From JAHEDH01 sp963753285 (GTDB lineage Bacteria > Actinomycetota > Acidimicrobiia > Spongiisociales > ZC4RG35), in contig CAVWBT010000013.1 of assembly GCA_963753285.1 (NCBI GenBank), forward strand, positions 124,001 to 188,000: 64,000 nt of DNA. Direction: 5' to 3'. The position numbers and the translations under genes were made by a program. Below, in pieces: positions 42,752 to 51,529 of this stretch; position 1 is the first letter of the stretch; each line of letters opens with the position of its first letter. The notes beneath the pieces were generated by a model. That model had not been told where the DNA came from. It did no database searches and was given only the letters and a program-made list of their open reading frames with translations.

Positions 42752-43025
42752 CCCCCTGGCTGCCCCAGAGGGCAGCCCGTCCCCCCAAAGAGGGGACACA
42801 CAATGCCCCGAAAAGCCACGGAGTTCGTTCGCTCCCCCGCAAGGGGACACACAATGCCCCGAAAGACCGCGGGGTTGTTTGTTCCCCCTCAGGGGGAACA
42901 GGCTTGCGCCAGCAAGCCAAGGGGGGTTCCATTGCACCCAACCGGCACGCCACGACCACCACTCACCACAACACCCCCTGGCTGCCCCAAGAGGGCAAGC
43001 CCATCCCCCCAAAGAGGGGACACAC
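42752..43025. repeat. Cluster of imperfect 22- to 52-bp repeats with hairpins
   Basis: A 50-bp unit at 42752-42801 recurs as a 52-bp unit at 42974-43025; the two extra A's fall on opposite arms of a small hairpin (CCCCAAGAGGGCAAGCCC versus CCCCAGAGGGCAGCCC). A 22-bp subunit (GGGGACACACAATGCCCCG plus AAA) occurs at 42792-42813 and 42843-42864, 51 bp apart. A TTCCCCCTCAGGGGGAA hairpin is at 42882-42898. These fill most of the 496-base gap between dnaX and the ABC gene. I see no real ORF there. Confidence 0.8.
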
Positions 43026-43116
43026 GATTCCAGCGGCACGCCCGCCGGATGGCGCATCTCTCCACAGCCCTTATCGTTCAGGAACGACTGGCATCTGCCG
43101 ATGGGGACGAGTGACC

Positions 43117-43926
43117 ATGATTTCTGAAACCGCCGACGACGCCGTCCCGGTGGTGTCTCCGTCCGCCGTCTGGGCCCGTGGCCTCGTCCGGAAGTTCGGC
43201 AAGGACACTGCCGTCGACCACCTCGACCTCGACATCGCCCCTGGCGAGTTCTATGGGCTTCTGGGCCAGAACGGCGCCGGAAAGACCACCACCATCAAGA
43301 TGATCGTCGGCCTGCTTCGCCCCACCGCAGGCACGGCCGGAATCGGTGAGGTCGACACGTGGAGGAATCCGATCGAGGTGAAGCGTCGCATCGGCGTCCT
43401 CCCAGAGGAGTTCAACCTGTACGAGCGGCTCACCGGGGCCGAGCTGTTGGACTTCGCCGCCGGCATGCACGGGCTCGAGCGGGCCGAGACGATCGACCGT
43501 CGCAACGAGCTCCTCGACATGCTCGATCTGTCGGACGACGCCACGAAGCTCGTCGGCGACTACTCCCGCGGCATGCGCAAGAAGGTCGCTCTGGCGGCGT
43601 CGATCATCCATCGCCCGGACGTGCTGTTCCTCGACGAGCCGTTCGAGGGCGTCGACCCGGTCAGCGCCCGGCTGATCCAGAACCTGTTGATGAGATACAC
43701 CGAGAGGGGGGCGACGATCGTCTTCTCGGCACACGAGATGCACCTCGTGGAGCGACTCTGCACCAAGGTCGGGATCATGGTCAAGGGCCGTCTGGCGATC
43801 GAAGACACCGTGGAAGGTCTGCGCCAGAAGACGGGCTCAACGACCTTCGACGACGCGTTCATCAAGGCGGTTGGTGGCGACATCGGGTCGGGAGAGATCG
43901 AGTGGTTGCACAACTCGTCCAGCTGA
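43117..43926 (+). CDS. ABC transporter ATP-binding protein
   Basis: 269 residues. Walker A GQNGAGKTTT, signature YSRGMRKKVALAASI, Walker B VLFLDEPFEG and the switch His in FSAHEMH are present. It belongs to the ABC-2-type exporter ATPases. The permease starts inside its 3' end (25-bp overlap), so it energises that permease. Substrate unknown. The upstream region holds the repeat cluster at 42752-43025. Confidence 0.92.
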   Translation: MISETADDAVPVVSPSAVWARGLVRKFGKDTAVDHLDLDIAPGEFYGLLGQNGAGKTTTIKMIVGLLRPTAGTAGIGEVDTWRNPIEVKRRIGVLPEEFNLYERLTGAELLDFAAGMHGLERAETIDRRNELLDMLDLSDDATKLVGDYSRGMRKKVALAASIIHRPDVLFLDEPFEGVDPVSARLIQNLLMRYTERGATIVFSAHEMHLVERLCTKVGIMVKGRLAIEDTVEGLRQKTGSTTFDDAFIKAVGGDIGSGEIEWLHNSSS

Positions 43927-45500
43927 AGCTGCGGCTGCTCTGGAACGGCCTCAAGGCGGACTGGCAACGTCGTTTCGGGTTCCCGGCGACGATGATCGCC
44001 CTGGCGGTCGGCGCCTTCTACCTCGCCGGCCGCTACGTCGAGACGTTCGGCTCGTTGACCGAAGAGGCCAGGGTCGAGTTCACGCTCTGGGCGGCACTCG
44101 CCTTCTTCGCGCTGTGGGTGACGCTTCCCGTCGTGATCTTCCCCCTCGACGAGAACCTGGACCCGGCCCAGTTCTCGATGGCGCCGATCCCGCCTCTCTC
44201 GTTCATCACCGGGCTCGGTCTCGCTGCCCTGATCGCGCCGAGCGTCGTCGTCCCGGTCATCGTGCTCGGCGCCAACGTCGCGATGCACGTCTCGGTACTC
44301 CCGATCGTCGTCTGGGCGTCGTTGCTCTTCCTGATCTTGATGATCGTGGCCGGCCAGCTGTTCACGACGGTCATCTCGGCGATCCTCCGTACCCGACGGG
44401 GCCGAGACTTCGCCATGTTCATCGTGCTCGGAATCGGGCTCGTCGGCTTCGCCGCGCAGCAGCTCACCCGGCGCGCCATCGACGCACTCGGTCTCGAGGG
44501 GGCAGTGCTGGCGAACCCGATCGGTGACAGCGCGGTCTTTCTCCCGCCCGTGGCGGCACAGCGGATCACCACCGAGGCGCTCGCCGGGGACTACCTGGGC
44601 GTGGCCGCCTGGTCGCTGGTCACCATTGCATGGATCGGATTGCTCGCCTGGTTCTGGAATCGGCTGCTGCAATGGATGCTCACCACCCCCGAGGCCAACG
44701 CGGGCCCGGCCAGGCGGTCACGGAGCGCAGGCCTGGCCGGGAAGGCTGGGTGGAGTCCCTCCATCGTGCTCGCCCGCAAGGAGTTGCGATTCTTCGTGCG
44801 CGACCCGAGGCAACGACTGGTCTGGACAGGCGCGGTCATCTTCCTGGGGCTGGTGGCCTCTTCGATCCTGGTGGGCACTACCGGCATCGGGCAGTTCCGA
44901 ACACGCGAGTGGATTCCGCTCCTGGCACCCGGGCTGGTGTTGTTCGTCGGTCTCCCGATCGCGCTGAACATGTTCGGATGGGAGCGGAACGCTGCCAGCT
45001 TCCTCTTCGTGCTTCCCACCACCCCGAGGCGTTTGATCCTCGGGAAGAACCTGGCCACCGCCATCGCACTGGTCCTCGAGACGGCGGTGTTGTCGCTGCT
45101 GCTGGCTGCGCTGTCCAACTCGTGGTCGGTGCTGAGGTTCGTCCCGGCGCTCACGGTGGCGGCGGTCGGCTGTCAGCTGGCGGTCGGGAACCTCGTGTCG
45201 GTGATCACTCCCCTTCGGCTGCCACGAGAGGGCACCGACGTGTTCAGCCAGGCGACGGAGCAGGGATGCCTGGCGATCTTCGCCCAGCTGACGTCATTCG
45301 CCATGATCGGCCTGATGCTGGTGCTGCCTGCCTCGTTCATGGTGCTCGCCGTTGCATTCGGTGAGGTCCTGGAACCCTGGATGGCCAACGGGTTCTCGAT
45401 CGTGTGGGGCACGTTCTTCTATCTCCTGTCGCTGACCGTCACCTCACGGATCCTGAACCGTCGGATGCCCGAAGTGGTCAATTGGGTCCAGACGGTATAG
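43902..45500 (+). CDS. ABC-2-type permease
   Basis: 532 residues from GTG 43902, with about 11-12 membrane segments in two halves separated by a basic cytoplasmic loop (GPARRSRSAG) and an ARKELRFFVRDPRQRLVW element typical of ABC-2 permeases. The middle segment LDPAQFSMAPIPP resembles PutABC/YthQ-like exporters. No substrate can be assigned. Confidence 0.8.
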   Translation: MVAQLVQLKLRLLWNGLKADWQRRFGFPATMIALAVGAFYLAGRYVETFGSLTEEARVEFTLWAALAFFALWVTLPVVIFPLDENLDPAQFSMAPIPPLSFITGLGLAALIAPSVVVPVIVLGANVAMHVSVLPIVVWASLLFLILMIVAGQLFTTVISAILRTRRGRDFAMFIVLGIGLVGFAAQQLTRRAIDALGLEGAVLANPIGDSAVFLPPVAAQRITTEALAGDYLGVAAWSLVTIAWIGLLAWFWNRLLQWMLTTPEANAGPARRSRSAGLAGKAGWSPSIVLARKELRFFVRDPRQRLVWTGAVIFLGLVASSILVGTTGIGQFRTREWIPLLAPGLVLFVGLPIALNMFGWERNAASFLFVLPTTPRRLILGKNLATAIALVLETAVLSLLLAALSNSWSVLRFVPALTVAAVGCQLAVGNLVSVITPLRLPREGTDVFSQATEQGCLAIFAQLTSFAMIGLMLVLPASFMVLAVAFGEVLEPWMANGFSIVWGTFFYLLSLTVTSRILNRRMPEVVNWVQTV

Positions 45501-45517
45501 GTCGGGCTGGCGCCCTC

Positions 45518-45601
45518 CCGCCTTCCGCCTTCCGCTCTCCGCTCTCCCGCATCAATGTGCTGAGAGCACGCTTGCCAGAAGCCGGAAGCCAACAGCTTTC
45601 G
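45518..45601. repeat. Heptad arrays in opposite orientation
   Basis: Plus strand: CCGCCTT twice then CCGCTCT twice (45518-45545), equivalent to GCCTTCC and GCTCTCC in GC-phase. The facing part (45574-45601) reads GCCAGAA, GCCGGAA, GCCAACA, GCTTTCG on the plus strand, which on the minus strand gives GCTGTTG, GCTTCCG, GCTTCTG. The arms can pair imperfectly. It lies between the ABC permease and the FMN reductase. Confidence 0.65.
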
Positions 45602-45654
45602 GGGTCGGGACGCCGGAACGTGTACACCAGCAGCACACTGGGTAGACAGCGCCC

Positions 45655-46185
45655 ATGACCCATCCACTTGAACTCGTTGTGATTCTCGGGACCGCCCGGG
45701 AAGGGAATCAAAGCCAGAAGGTCGTCCCCGGAATCGTGGAGGCGGCCATCGACCGAGACTGGAAGACCACGGTCATCGAAGTCTCGGATCACCCGCAGTC
45801 GGCGACTGACTCGCACGCCGGAGACGAGCCATTCCGGAGCCAGATGGCGACCGCCGATGCATTCGTGATCATCGCCCCGGAGTACAACCACGGTTTCCCC
45901 GGAGAGCTGAAGATGCTCCTGGACCGCCAGCAGGGCGAGTTCGCCCACAAGCCGGTCGGCCTGGTCGGCGTTTCGGCGGGCGACCATGGCGGGATTCGCG
46001 CCGTCGAAGGCCTCCTTCCCGTCCTGTACACCCTCCGAGCCATCGCCGTTCTCCCGCAGGTCCTCGTCGGCGGAATCCATGAACTCGACCACCCGTTCGA
46101 GGTCGAGCGCCACGCCAGACAACTCGGGGCGATGTTCGGGGAGTTGGCGTTCTACTCCGAAGCGCTCAAGGGCTCCCGCAGCTGA
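45655..46185 (+). CDS. NAD(P)H-dependent FMN reductase family protein
   Basis: 176 residues, flavodoxin-like. The FMN phosphate loop is LGTAREGNQSQKV near 11-23 and the isoalloxazine loop APEYNHGFPGELKMLLD near 79-95. It reduces FMN or quinones, or supplies reduced flavin. Isolated between an ABC gene and the large membrane protein on the other strand. Confidence 0.9.
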   Translation: MTHPLELVVILGTAREGNQSQKVVPGIVEAAIDRDWKTTVIEVSDHPQSATDSHAGDEPFRSQMATADAFVIIAPEYNHGFPGELKMLLDRQQGEFAHKPVGLVGVSAGDHGGIRAVEGLLPVLYTLRAIAVLPQVLVGGIHELDHPFEVERHARQLGAMFGELAFYSEALKGSRS

Positions 46186-46245
46186 GCAGAATCCGGGCGC
46201 ACCGGTGCCCCGCCAAACCAGAACCGAATCCCCTCTCACTCTGTG

Positions 46246-49200
46246 TCACGAGATGACCCAGATGTGTGTGGCGAGACGGTCGATCACTGCCTTCGGGACC
46301 TCGAGGCTGACGCCGGGCGGCAGCCCGGGGTCGGAGATGTAGACCTTGTCCCCCTCGAACCCCTCGATTCTGACGGCGTGCCCGCCGTCCGGGCTGCCGT
46401 CGGGCTTCTTCCACTCGAGACGGAGGATGACTTCTTCGTCGGCGAACGCTTCCTTGCTGAGGCGCTTGATCGCTTCGAAGGGGCTTGGTGCATTCCCGAT
46501 CGGAAGAGCGAGGACGTCCAACTGATCATCAAAGAGCCCGAGCGGCTTCCCTGCCTCGACAAGATTCTTGAGCGAGTCGGGACCGAGGCCGGTCCCCTTC
46601 CAGTCGTCGAGTCGCTGCGAGAAGAACTGCAGGGCCTTTGAGGAAGGCACCCTCTGGCGAAGCGTGGCGAGCACGTTGCGAAAGCACTCGATGAGACAAG
46701 AGTTGGAGTGCGTCTGGAGCAGGGTCGGGATGGTCCCGGGTCGCGGCGGGACGACCCGAGTGCCTGGGGCGATGCCGTAGCCACCGGGCCGGTCGAGGAT
46801 CTGCGCTATCTCATCGACCCACTCCTCGACGGTCGATTTCCGATGGCCGGGTGCGATGTCCCCAAACTCCTCGGGAATGGCGAACCTCTTCTGGCGCCGG
46901 AACCATGCCAAGGGCATGTGCCCCACGTCGCCGGCGTCGATCTGAGCTTGGGTCAGGCCCACCGTGGGCAGTGGTTGCCCATCGGGCGTGACGGGCCAGA
47001 GCAGGTCGCCCAGATCGGCCGTTGGTGGGAGCGGCGGTAGGTCGTCGGCACGCGGCATTGGGGGCAAAGGCGGTAGCTCGCCGACCGAGTCGGCCAGGTC
47101 GTCCACGGTGTGGAACGGGATCTCCGGACCATCGGCGTCGATCAGCGCGTCGCCGGCATCGTCGAGCACGTACTCACCGCCTCGTGCAGCGTCGATGGAA
47201 GAGGTGCTCGGCGCATCGACGTCGGGAGTCTTCGGAGGACGAAGCTTTCCCCAGACATGCGTGTCCACGTAGTGGCCGACGATGGTGTCGATCGAGAAGC
47301 TGATGCAACCCTTCACGTTGCTCTTGACGAACTCCTCATCGCCACGTCGGGCTGACTCCGCATAGCCGTAGACCGCGTCTTGGGCTCCCTCCGCTGCCAT
47401 CACAGCACCGCCGGGTAGTTGCCCGAACGCCGCACCGGGATCATTGACGATGCTCTTGTATCCGTCGACCGCCCCCATGATGGACTCGCCCGCCCCGACG
47501 GCCTTGTCCGACCACACCTCCCAATGGACCCGAGGATCGTGGGCCGCCTTGACGAACTGGAACATGCGCTTGTGCATCTGAAATGTCACCAGATCCTTGA
47601 GGCTGTAGTAGGTGTAGGAAGAAGCGAACACGACCAATCGCCAGTCGGTGCGATCCCAGGGGTCGAAGACAGGGCCGCTCGCCGGCGACAGGGAGCGGGC
47701 GTCTATGAGGGTCTGGCGATCCCAGAAGAAGCCCGTGGCGATCTCGTACTCCGTGCGAGTCGCATTGAGATAGGCGACCTCCTCGTCGAGCGTTGGGCCG
47801 ACCATGGGCCATCCGCCGGGCGGCGGTTCGTACAGCTCTCCAAGGCGCGCCATCAGCTCTGGCACCGCCCAGGTGAAGAGTCCATCCAGGGCGAGAACCG
47901 CGTCCGTGACCGCTTCGTCGATGGCGGTGTGGACGGCCTCGCGCCCTCCACGCAGAACCTTGGCGACCTCGGCGCTCACCTGACCGGGCTCACCTGCGGC
48001 CCCTGCGATCAGGTCGGCACCCCACTGCGTTGCGGCGTCGAAAGCGGCGAACCCCCGTGCCAAGGCGGAAGTCAGTTGGTCATTCAACACCCACTCGGGG
48101 AAATCGCCGTCGGCCGTTGCGACGGGACCGAACGTCAGCTCCGAACCATCTGCGGTGGACTCGTCCCAGTCTCCACCAAGGCCTGGCCCGTCTCCAAAGT
48201 CCACCTCCGGTGGTTCGTACGGCGCATCCAACTGAGCCAGCCGTTCGGTCTTGGCGAGCTCCTCCGGGGTATTCAGCAGACCCGACAAGTCGGTTTCGGT
48301 TTCATCCTCGTCCGGCTCGGCCTCGACTGGCCCGCTGTCTTGTTTGGTCTTGCCACGGGACCCGAACAACCACACGCCCAGACCGATGAGGGTGGCGCTC
48401 CCAAGGCCGATCCCCACCAGCGGGAGCATGCCGCCATCATCTGTCTCGGGCTCGGTCGAGTCGTCGATGGCAGGGTCTTCAGACTGCACTCCGGTGTTCT
48501 CATCTCCTCCGACGGTCTCCTCGGAATCGCCGGCGCCTTCTGCTGAGCCTGCGGAATCGCCCGACTCTCCGGCGACCTCCTCGTCACCGGTTGCAGGAGT
48601 CGGTCCGTCGTCGGGCTCTGACACGTCGGAGCTGCCCAAAGCAGCGGGTGCCATCACGCTCGACCACATCGAGCCGGCTTCGGCGCTGAGCGCCAGGACA
48701 TCGGCGAGCCCGAACACGGTCCTCTCATTGTCGACGGCGAGCACATCAGAAGCGATGGCCCATGCGTCCTCGATGGAGTCTCCGGCCACGCCCGATGTCA
48801 TGACGAATACGTCCCGGGGACCAGGAGTGAACCACACGACCCCGAAGGCGCCATCAGAAAGGGGGAAGCCGACTGTTCCGAGTGGGTTTGCGAAGTCGGT
48901 CCGACTCCCATCTTCCGCCGCCTGACCGAATGCGCTCCGCCACATCTGGCCGTCGAAGTAGACCGATGCGAACGAGAATGCCCCTTCGAGCGGCGTCGGC
49001 AGATCGGCGGCGGGAGCGAATCCGACCACGCCCGGTGCGGCTTCGACCAGCGCTACCTCGCAATAGGTCTCACAGGTGAGCGGGTTCCCGTCGAACTCGG
49101 CGTAGATCACGTCGATCTCGAACGCCTGCCCGTAATAGGACGATGAGGGGGCGTTCAGCTCGATTCGCTCCGCGGCCTCGGTTGCCAGACCCAAGCCCGC

Positions 49201-49554
49201 ATATCCCGCGACGAGCCCGTCTATCAGCTGGCCGACGTCAACACTCTCGGCCTGCAACGAGACCCGAGACATCGCCCGAACCTGGGGAAAGGTTCCCTGT
49301 GGTGGCGGGCCTAGGTCGAAGGGCTGGATCGGCTCCTGCACCCCCAGCGGCATCGCCTGACTGCTGAGGTAGGCGGTGACCGCAGCCAGGTCGGGAACGT
49401 CGATCGAGTGCTCTTGAGCCATGACCGGCGCCGTTGCCCCGCCGACGACAAGAGCAGCTATGAGAGACCAACGTGTCACCAAACGCGTTCTGGACAAGCG
49501 CCGAGCAGCGCCGAACCGTTGATGTCCCCCATGAGCCAAGTTTGGAGCAGACAT
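46246..49554 (-). CDS. Large membrane-anchored protein with papain-like C-terminal domain
   Basis: About 1,100 residues; ATG 49554 is used and a GTG lies 6 nt upstream. A signal-type segment (SLIAALVVGGATAPVMA, about 31-47) precedes an extracytoplasmic region of about 250 residues. An acidic Ser/Gly/Glu linker, one membrane span (MLPLVGIGLGSATLIGLGVW, about 378-397) and a long second part follow. The last 160 residues look papain-like: Cys955 in THSNSCLIEC, His1061 in GGHAVRIEGF and Asp1077 in ISDPG. It may be a peptidase, a polymorphic-toxin-like effector or a processing enzyme. No immunity-sized ORF follows it. Residue numbers count from the GTG. Confidence 0.65.
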   Translation of the reverse strand: MSAPNLAHGGHQRFGAARRLSRTRLVTRWSLIAALVVGGATAPVMAQEHSIDVPDLAAVTAYLSSQAMPLGVQEPIQPFDLGPPPQGTFPQVRAMSRVSLQAESVDVGQLIDGLVAGYAGLGLATEAAERIELNAPSSSYYGQAFEIDVIYAEFDGNPLTCETYCEVALVEAAPGVVGFAPAADLPTPLEGAFSFASVYFDGQMWRSAFGQAAEDGSRTDFANPLGTVGFPLSDGAFGVVWFTPGPRDVFVMTSGVAGDSIEDAWAIASDVLAVDNERTVFGLADVLALSAEAGSMWSSVMAPAALGSSDVSEPDDGPTPATGDEEVAGESGDSAGSAEGAGDSEETVGGDENTGVQSEDPAIDDSTEPETDDGGMLPLVGIGLGSATLIGLGVWLFGSRGKTKQDSGPVEAEPDEDETETDLSGLLNTPEELAKTERLAQLDAPYEPPEVDFGDGPGLGGDWDESTADGSELTFGPVATADGDFPEWVLNDQLTSALARGFAAFDAATQWGADLIAGAAGEPGQVSAEVAKVLRGGREAVHTAIDEAVTDAVLALDGLFTWAVPELMARLGELYEPPPGGWPMVGPTLDEEVAYLNATRTEYEIATGFFWDRQTLIDARSLSPASGPVFDPWDRTDWRLVVFASSYTYYSLKDLVTFQMHKRMFQFVKAAHDPRVHWEVWSDKAVGAGESIMGAVDGYKSIVNDPGAAFGQLPGGAVMAAEGAQDAVYGYAESARRGDEEFVKSNVKGCISFSIDTIVGHYVDTHVWGKLRPPKTPDVDAPSTSSIDAARGGEYVLDDAGDALIDADGPEIPFHTVDDLADSVGELPPLPPMPRADDLPPLPPTADLGDLLWPVTPDGQPLPTVGLTQAQIDAGDVGHMPLAWFRRQKRFAIPEEFGDIAPGHRKSTVEEWVDEIAQILDRPGGYGIAPGTRVVPPRPGTIPTLLQTHSNSCLIECFRNVLATLRQRVPSSKALQFFSQRLDDWKGTGLGPDSLKNLVEAGKPLGLFDDQLDVLALPIGNAPSPFEAIKRLSKEAFADEEVILRLEWKKPDGSPDGGHAVRIEGFEGDKVYISDPGLPPGVSLEVPKAVIDRLATHIWVIS

Positions 49555-49717
49555 GGCCACACCATAGACAGGGGTCGCAACACCGGCCCGCTGTAGAAGG
49601 GGGTTTGGATGCTAGGCGAACGAGGCGAACGCTGTGACCGTGGGTCACCGCGAGGAACGGATGCCGGGCTCGCATGGCCGTATCACGATCGAAGCCCGGC
49701 CGGCATACACGGCCGAG

Positions 49718-50554
49718 CTACAGCCCCACCAGTTCCGCGCTGATGTCCCAGAGCTTGCGGGCCGCCGCCTCGTCCGATGCGATCGGGAGTCGGTCCTTGA
49801 CGTCCCCGTCCGCCCAGTAGAGACCGCGTCCGATCTCCTCGTCCGACGCGGTGGCGAGATGCACCGAGGTCGCAGCGCCCTGAGCAGGCGTCGCCAGAAA
49901 TGGCCTGAGCAGGCGCATGGTCATGCCCATCAATCTCGAACCCTCCGCACCCTGGGCGAACGAGGTCCCGACGACACCGGGATGGAGTGCCTTCGCCGCC
50001 AAACCCGAGCCACCGAGCCTGCGGTCGAGTTCGATGGTGAACAGGATGTTCGCCAGTTTCGACCTGGCATACGCCATGTTCGAGCTGAACCGGCGAGTGG
50101 CCTGGAGATCATCGAAGTCCAGGCCGTTCTTGGCACGGCGGTAGTTCTCCGAGCTGACGGTGATGACCCGGGATGGCGCGTCCGCGAGCAGGAGGTTGGT
50201 GAGGAGGAACGGCCCGAGGTGGTTCACACCGAAGGTCCACTCGAATCCGTCTGGTGTCTCGAGGCGCTTTCCCGTCATCACACCGGCGTTGTTGATGAGC
50301 ACGTCGAGCCGGTCGCTTGAGCGACTGGCGAACGCTCGAATCGAGTCGAGGCTGGCGAGGTCGAGCTGCTCGACCCCGATCATGATCCCTGTGGATGCGT
50401 TGATATCGTCGGCCGCCGCGGCGCCTCGCCCCGGGTCGCGGGCGGTGATCGTCACCTGCGCGCCCCGTCGGGCGAGTTCCTCGGCGGTCGCCTTGCCGAT
50501 ACCGGAGTTTCCGCCGGTGATGAGAACGTGTTTGCCTTCGATATTCCAAGTCAT
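49718..50554 (-). CDS. Short-chain dehydrogenase/reductase
   Basis: 278 residues, classical SDR. NAD(P)-binding TGGNSGIG at 13-20, NNAG near 88-91, catalytic Ser near 134-135 and YxxxK at 162-166 (YARSK). It resembles retinol-dehydrogenase/WWOX-like SDRs in sequence; the substrate is unknown. It is the last gene of the operon beginning with the histidine kinase, 51 bp after the FAD gene. Confidence 0.9.
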   Translation of the reverse strand: MTWNIEGKHVLITGGNSGIGKATAEELARRGAQVTITARDPGRGAAAADDINASTGIMIGVEQLDLASLDSIRAFASRSSDRLDVLINNAGVMTGKRLETPDGFEWTFGVNHLGPFLLTNLLLADAPSRVITVSSENYRRAKNGLDFDDLQATRRFSSNMAYARSKLANILFTIELDRRLGGSGLAAKALHPGVVGTSFAQGAEGSRLMGMTMRLLRPFLATPAQGAATSVHLATASDEEIGRGLYWADGDVKDRLPIASDEAAARKLWDISAELVGL

Positions 50555-50605
50555 CGGAGGGAGTGTACGAAGGGGCTGGTCGACGACCGACGCGTGCGGC
50601 GACCG

Positions 50606-51529
50606 TCAGAGGGCGGCACCGACCGCCCGGCCGCTGGCGAACGCTCCTTCGATTCGTGCGCCGGAGAATGCCTCGCCGGCGAGCCATACGCCGGAACCGA
50701 GCTCGACGTATCCCGTGTCGAGCGGATTCGTCGGCATCGAGTAGCGCCAGCGGTGGGCGATCGAGGCGACGACCGGCGCGCCCACGAGGCGCCGTAACTC
50801 CTCGGGGAGTTCGTCGAGCCATACCGAGTCCCCGTCCTCCAGTCGGGACCGTGCGTAGCTGGGCGTGCTGTGAATCGTGACCGCCGGCAGCTCTGAGACG
50901 CCTTTGTGATGATTGTCGGCGATCCAGGCGATGAGGTCGCTGTCCGGAGCGAGATGACCGTCGGTCAGCCCGGGATCCCCATCGAGGACGGCCATCACGG
51001 CGATGCATGGGTCGTAGTCGATCGCCTCGAGCGTCGCTCGGGTGTCCGCTGCGATGAGGCGACCGTCGATCATGTCGAGCGCCTGTGGGATTGGTGCGGT
51101 GACGATGGTGGCATCGGACTCGAGCCGCTCGCCCGACTCGAGCACCGGCCCGGACGAGTCCACCGTCGCAACCCGAGTTCCGGTACGGACGTCGAGCCCG
51201 GTTGCGAGATGCTCACAGATCGACCGCATGGCCGGTACGCCGCGATGGCGGGGCTCCACACCGTTGTCGGTGGTGAGGCTTTCCCCCTCGTACCAGACGC
51301 CCACGACCCCGGCGAAGCTCCACTCGCGCACGGCCTCGCGAAACTGCTCGCTCCGTACGCTGAAGTGCTGGGCGCCGTGATCGAACCTGGCACCACCGAA
51401 CCGCTTGCTCGCCATCCGGCCCCCGACCGCCCGCCCCTTGTCGAGGACGACGACCTCGTGCCCTGCCTCGACGAGTTGGTTGGCGGCCACCAGGCCGCTC
51501 ACCCCGGCACCGACGATGGCGACCTTCAA
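50606..51529 (-). CDS. FAD-dependent oxidoreductase, renalase-like
   Basis: 307 residues. The N-terminal dinucleotide motif VAIVGAGVSGLVAANQL and VVLDKGRAVGGRMA match the amine-oxidase/renalase family, and GVWLAGEAFSGARIEGAFASG is the C-terminal FAD motif. Bacterial renalases oxidise mis-reduced dihydro-NAD(P) isomers. Its ATG overlaps the serine-hydrolase gene stop region by 4 bp in the order beta-lactamase-like gene then this gene. Confidence 0.85.
   Translation of the reverse strand: MKVAIVGAGVSGLVAANQLVEAGHEVVVLDKGRAVGGRMASKRFGGARFDHGAQHFSVRSEQFREAVREWSFAGVVGVWYEGESLTTDNGVEPRHRGVPAMRSICEHLATGLDVRTGTRVATVDSSGPVLESGERLESDATIVTAPIPQALDMIDGRLIAADTRATLEAIDYDPCIAVMAVLDGDPGLTDGHLAPDSDLIAWIADNHHKGVSELPAVTIHSTPSYARSRLEDGDSVWLDELPEELRRLVGAPVVASIAHRWRYSMPTNPLDTGYVELGSGVWLAGEAFSGARIEGAFASGRAVGAAL

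Noticed and set aside
42545..43114. ORFs on both strands through the repeat cluster (with GHTMPRK or SGHCVSP repeats)
   Set aside because: The repeated peptides come from translated DNA repeats, have no known family, and no ribosome site was seen.
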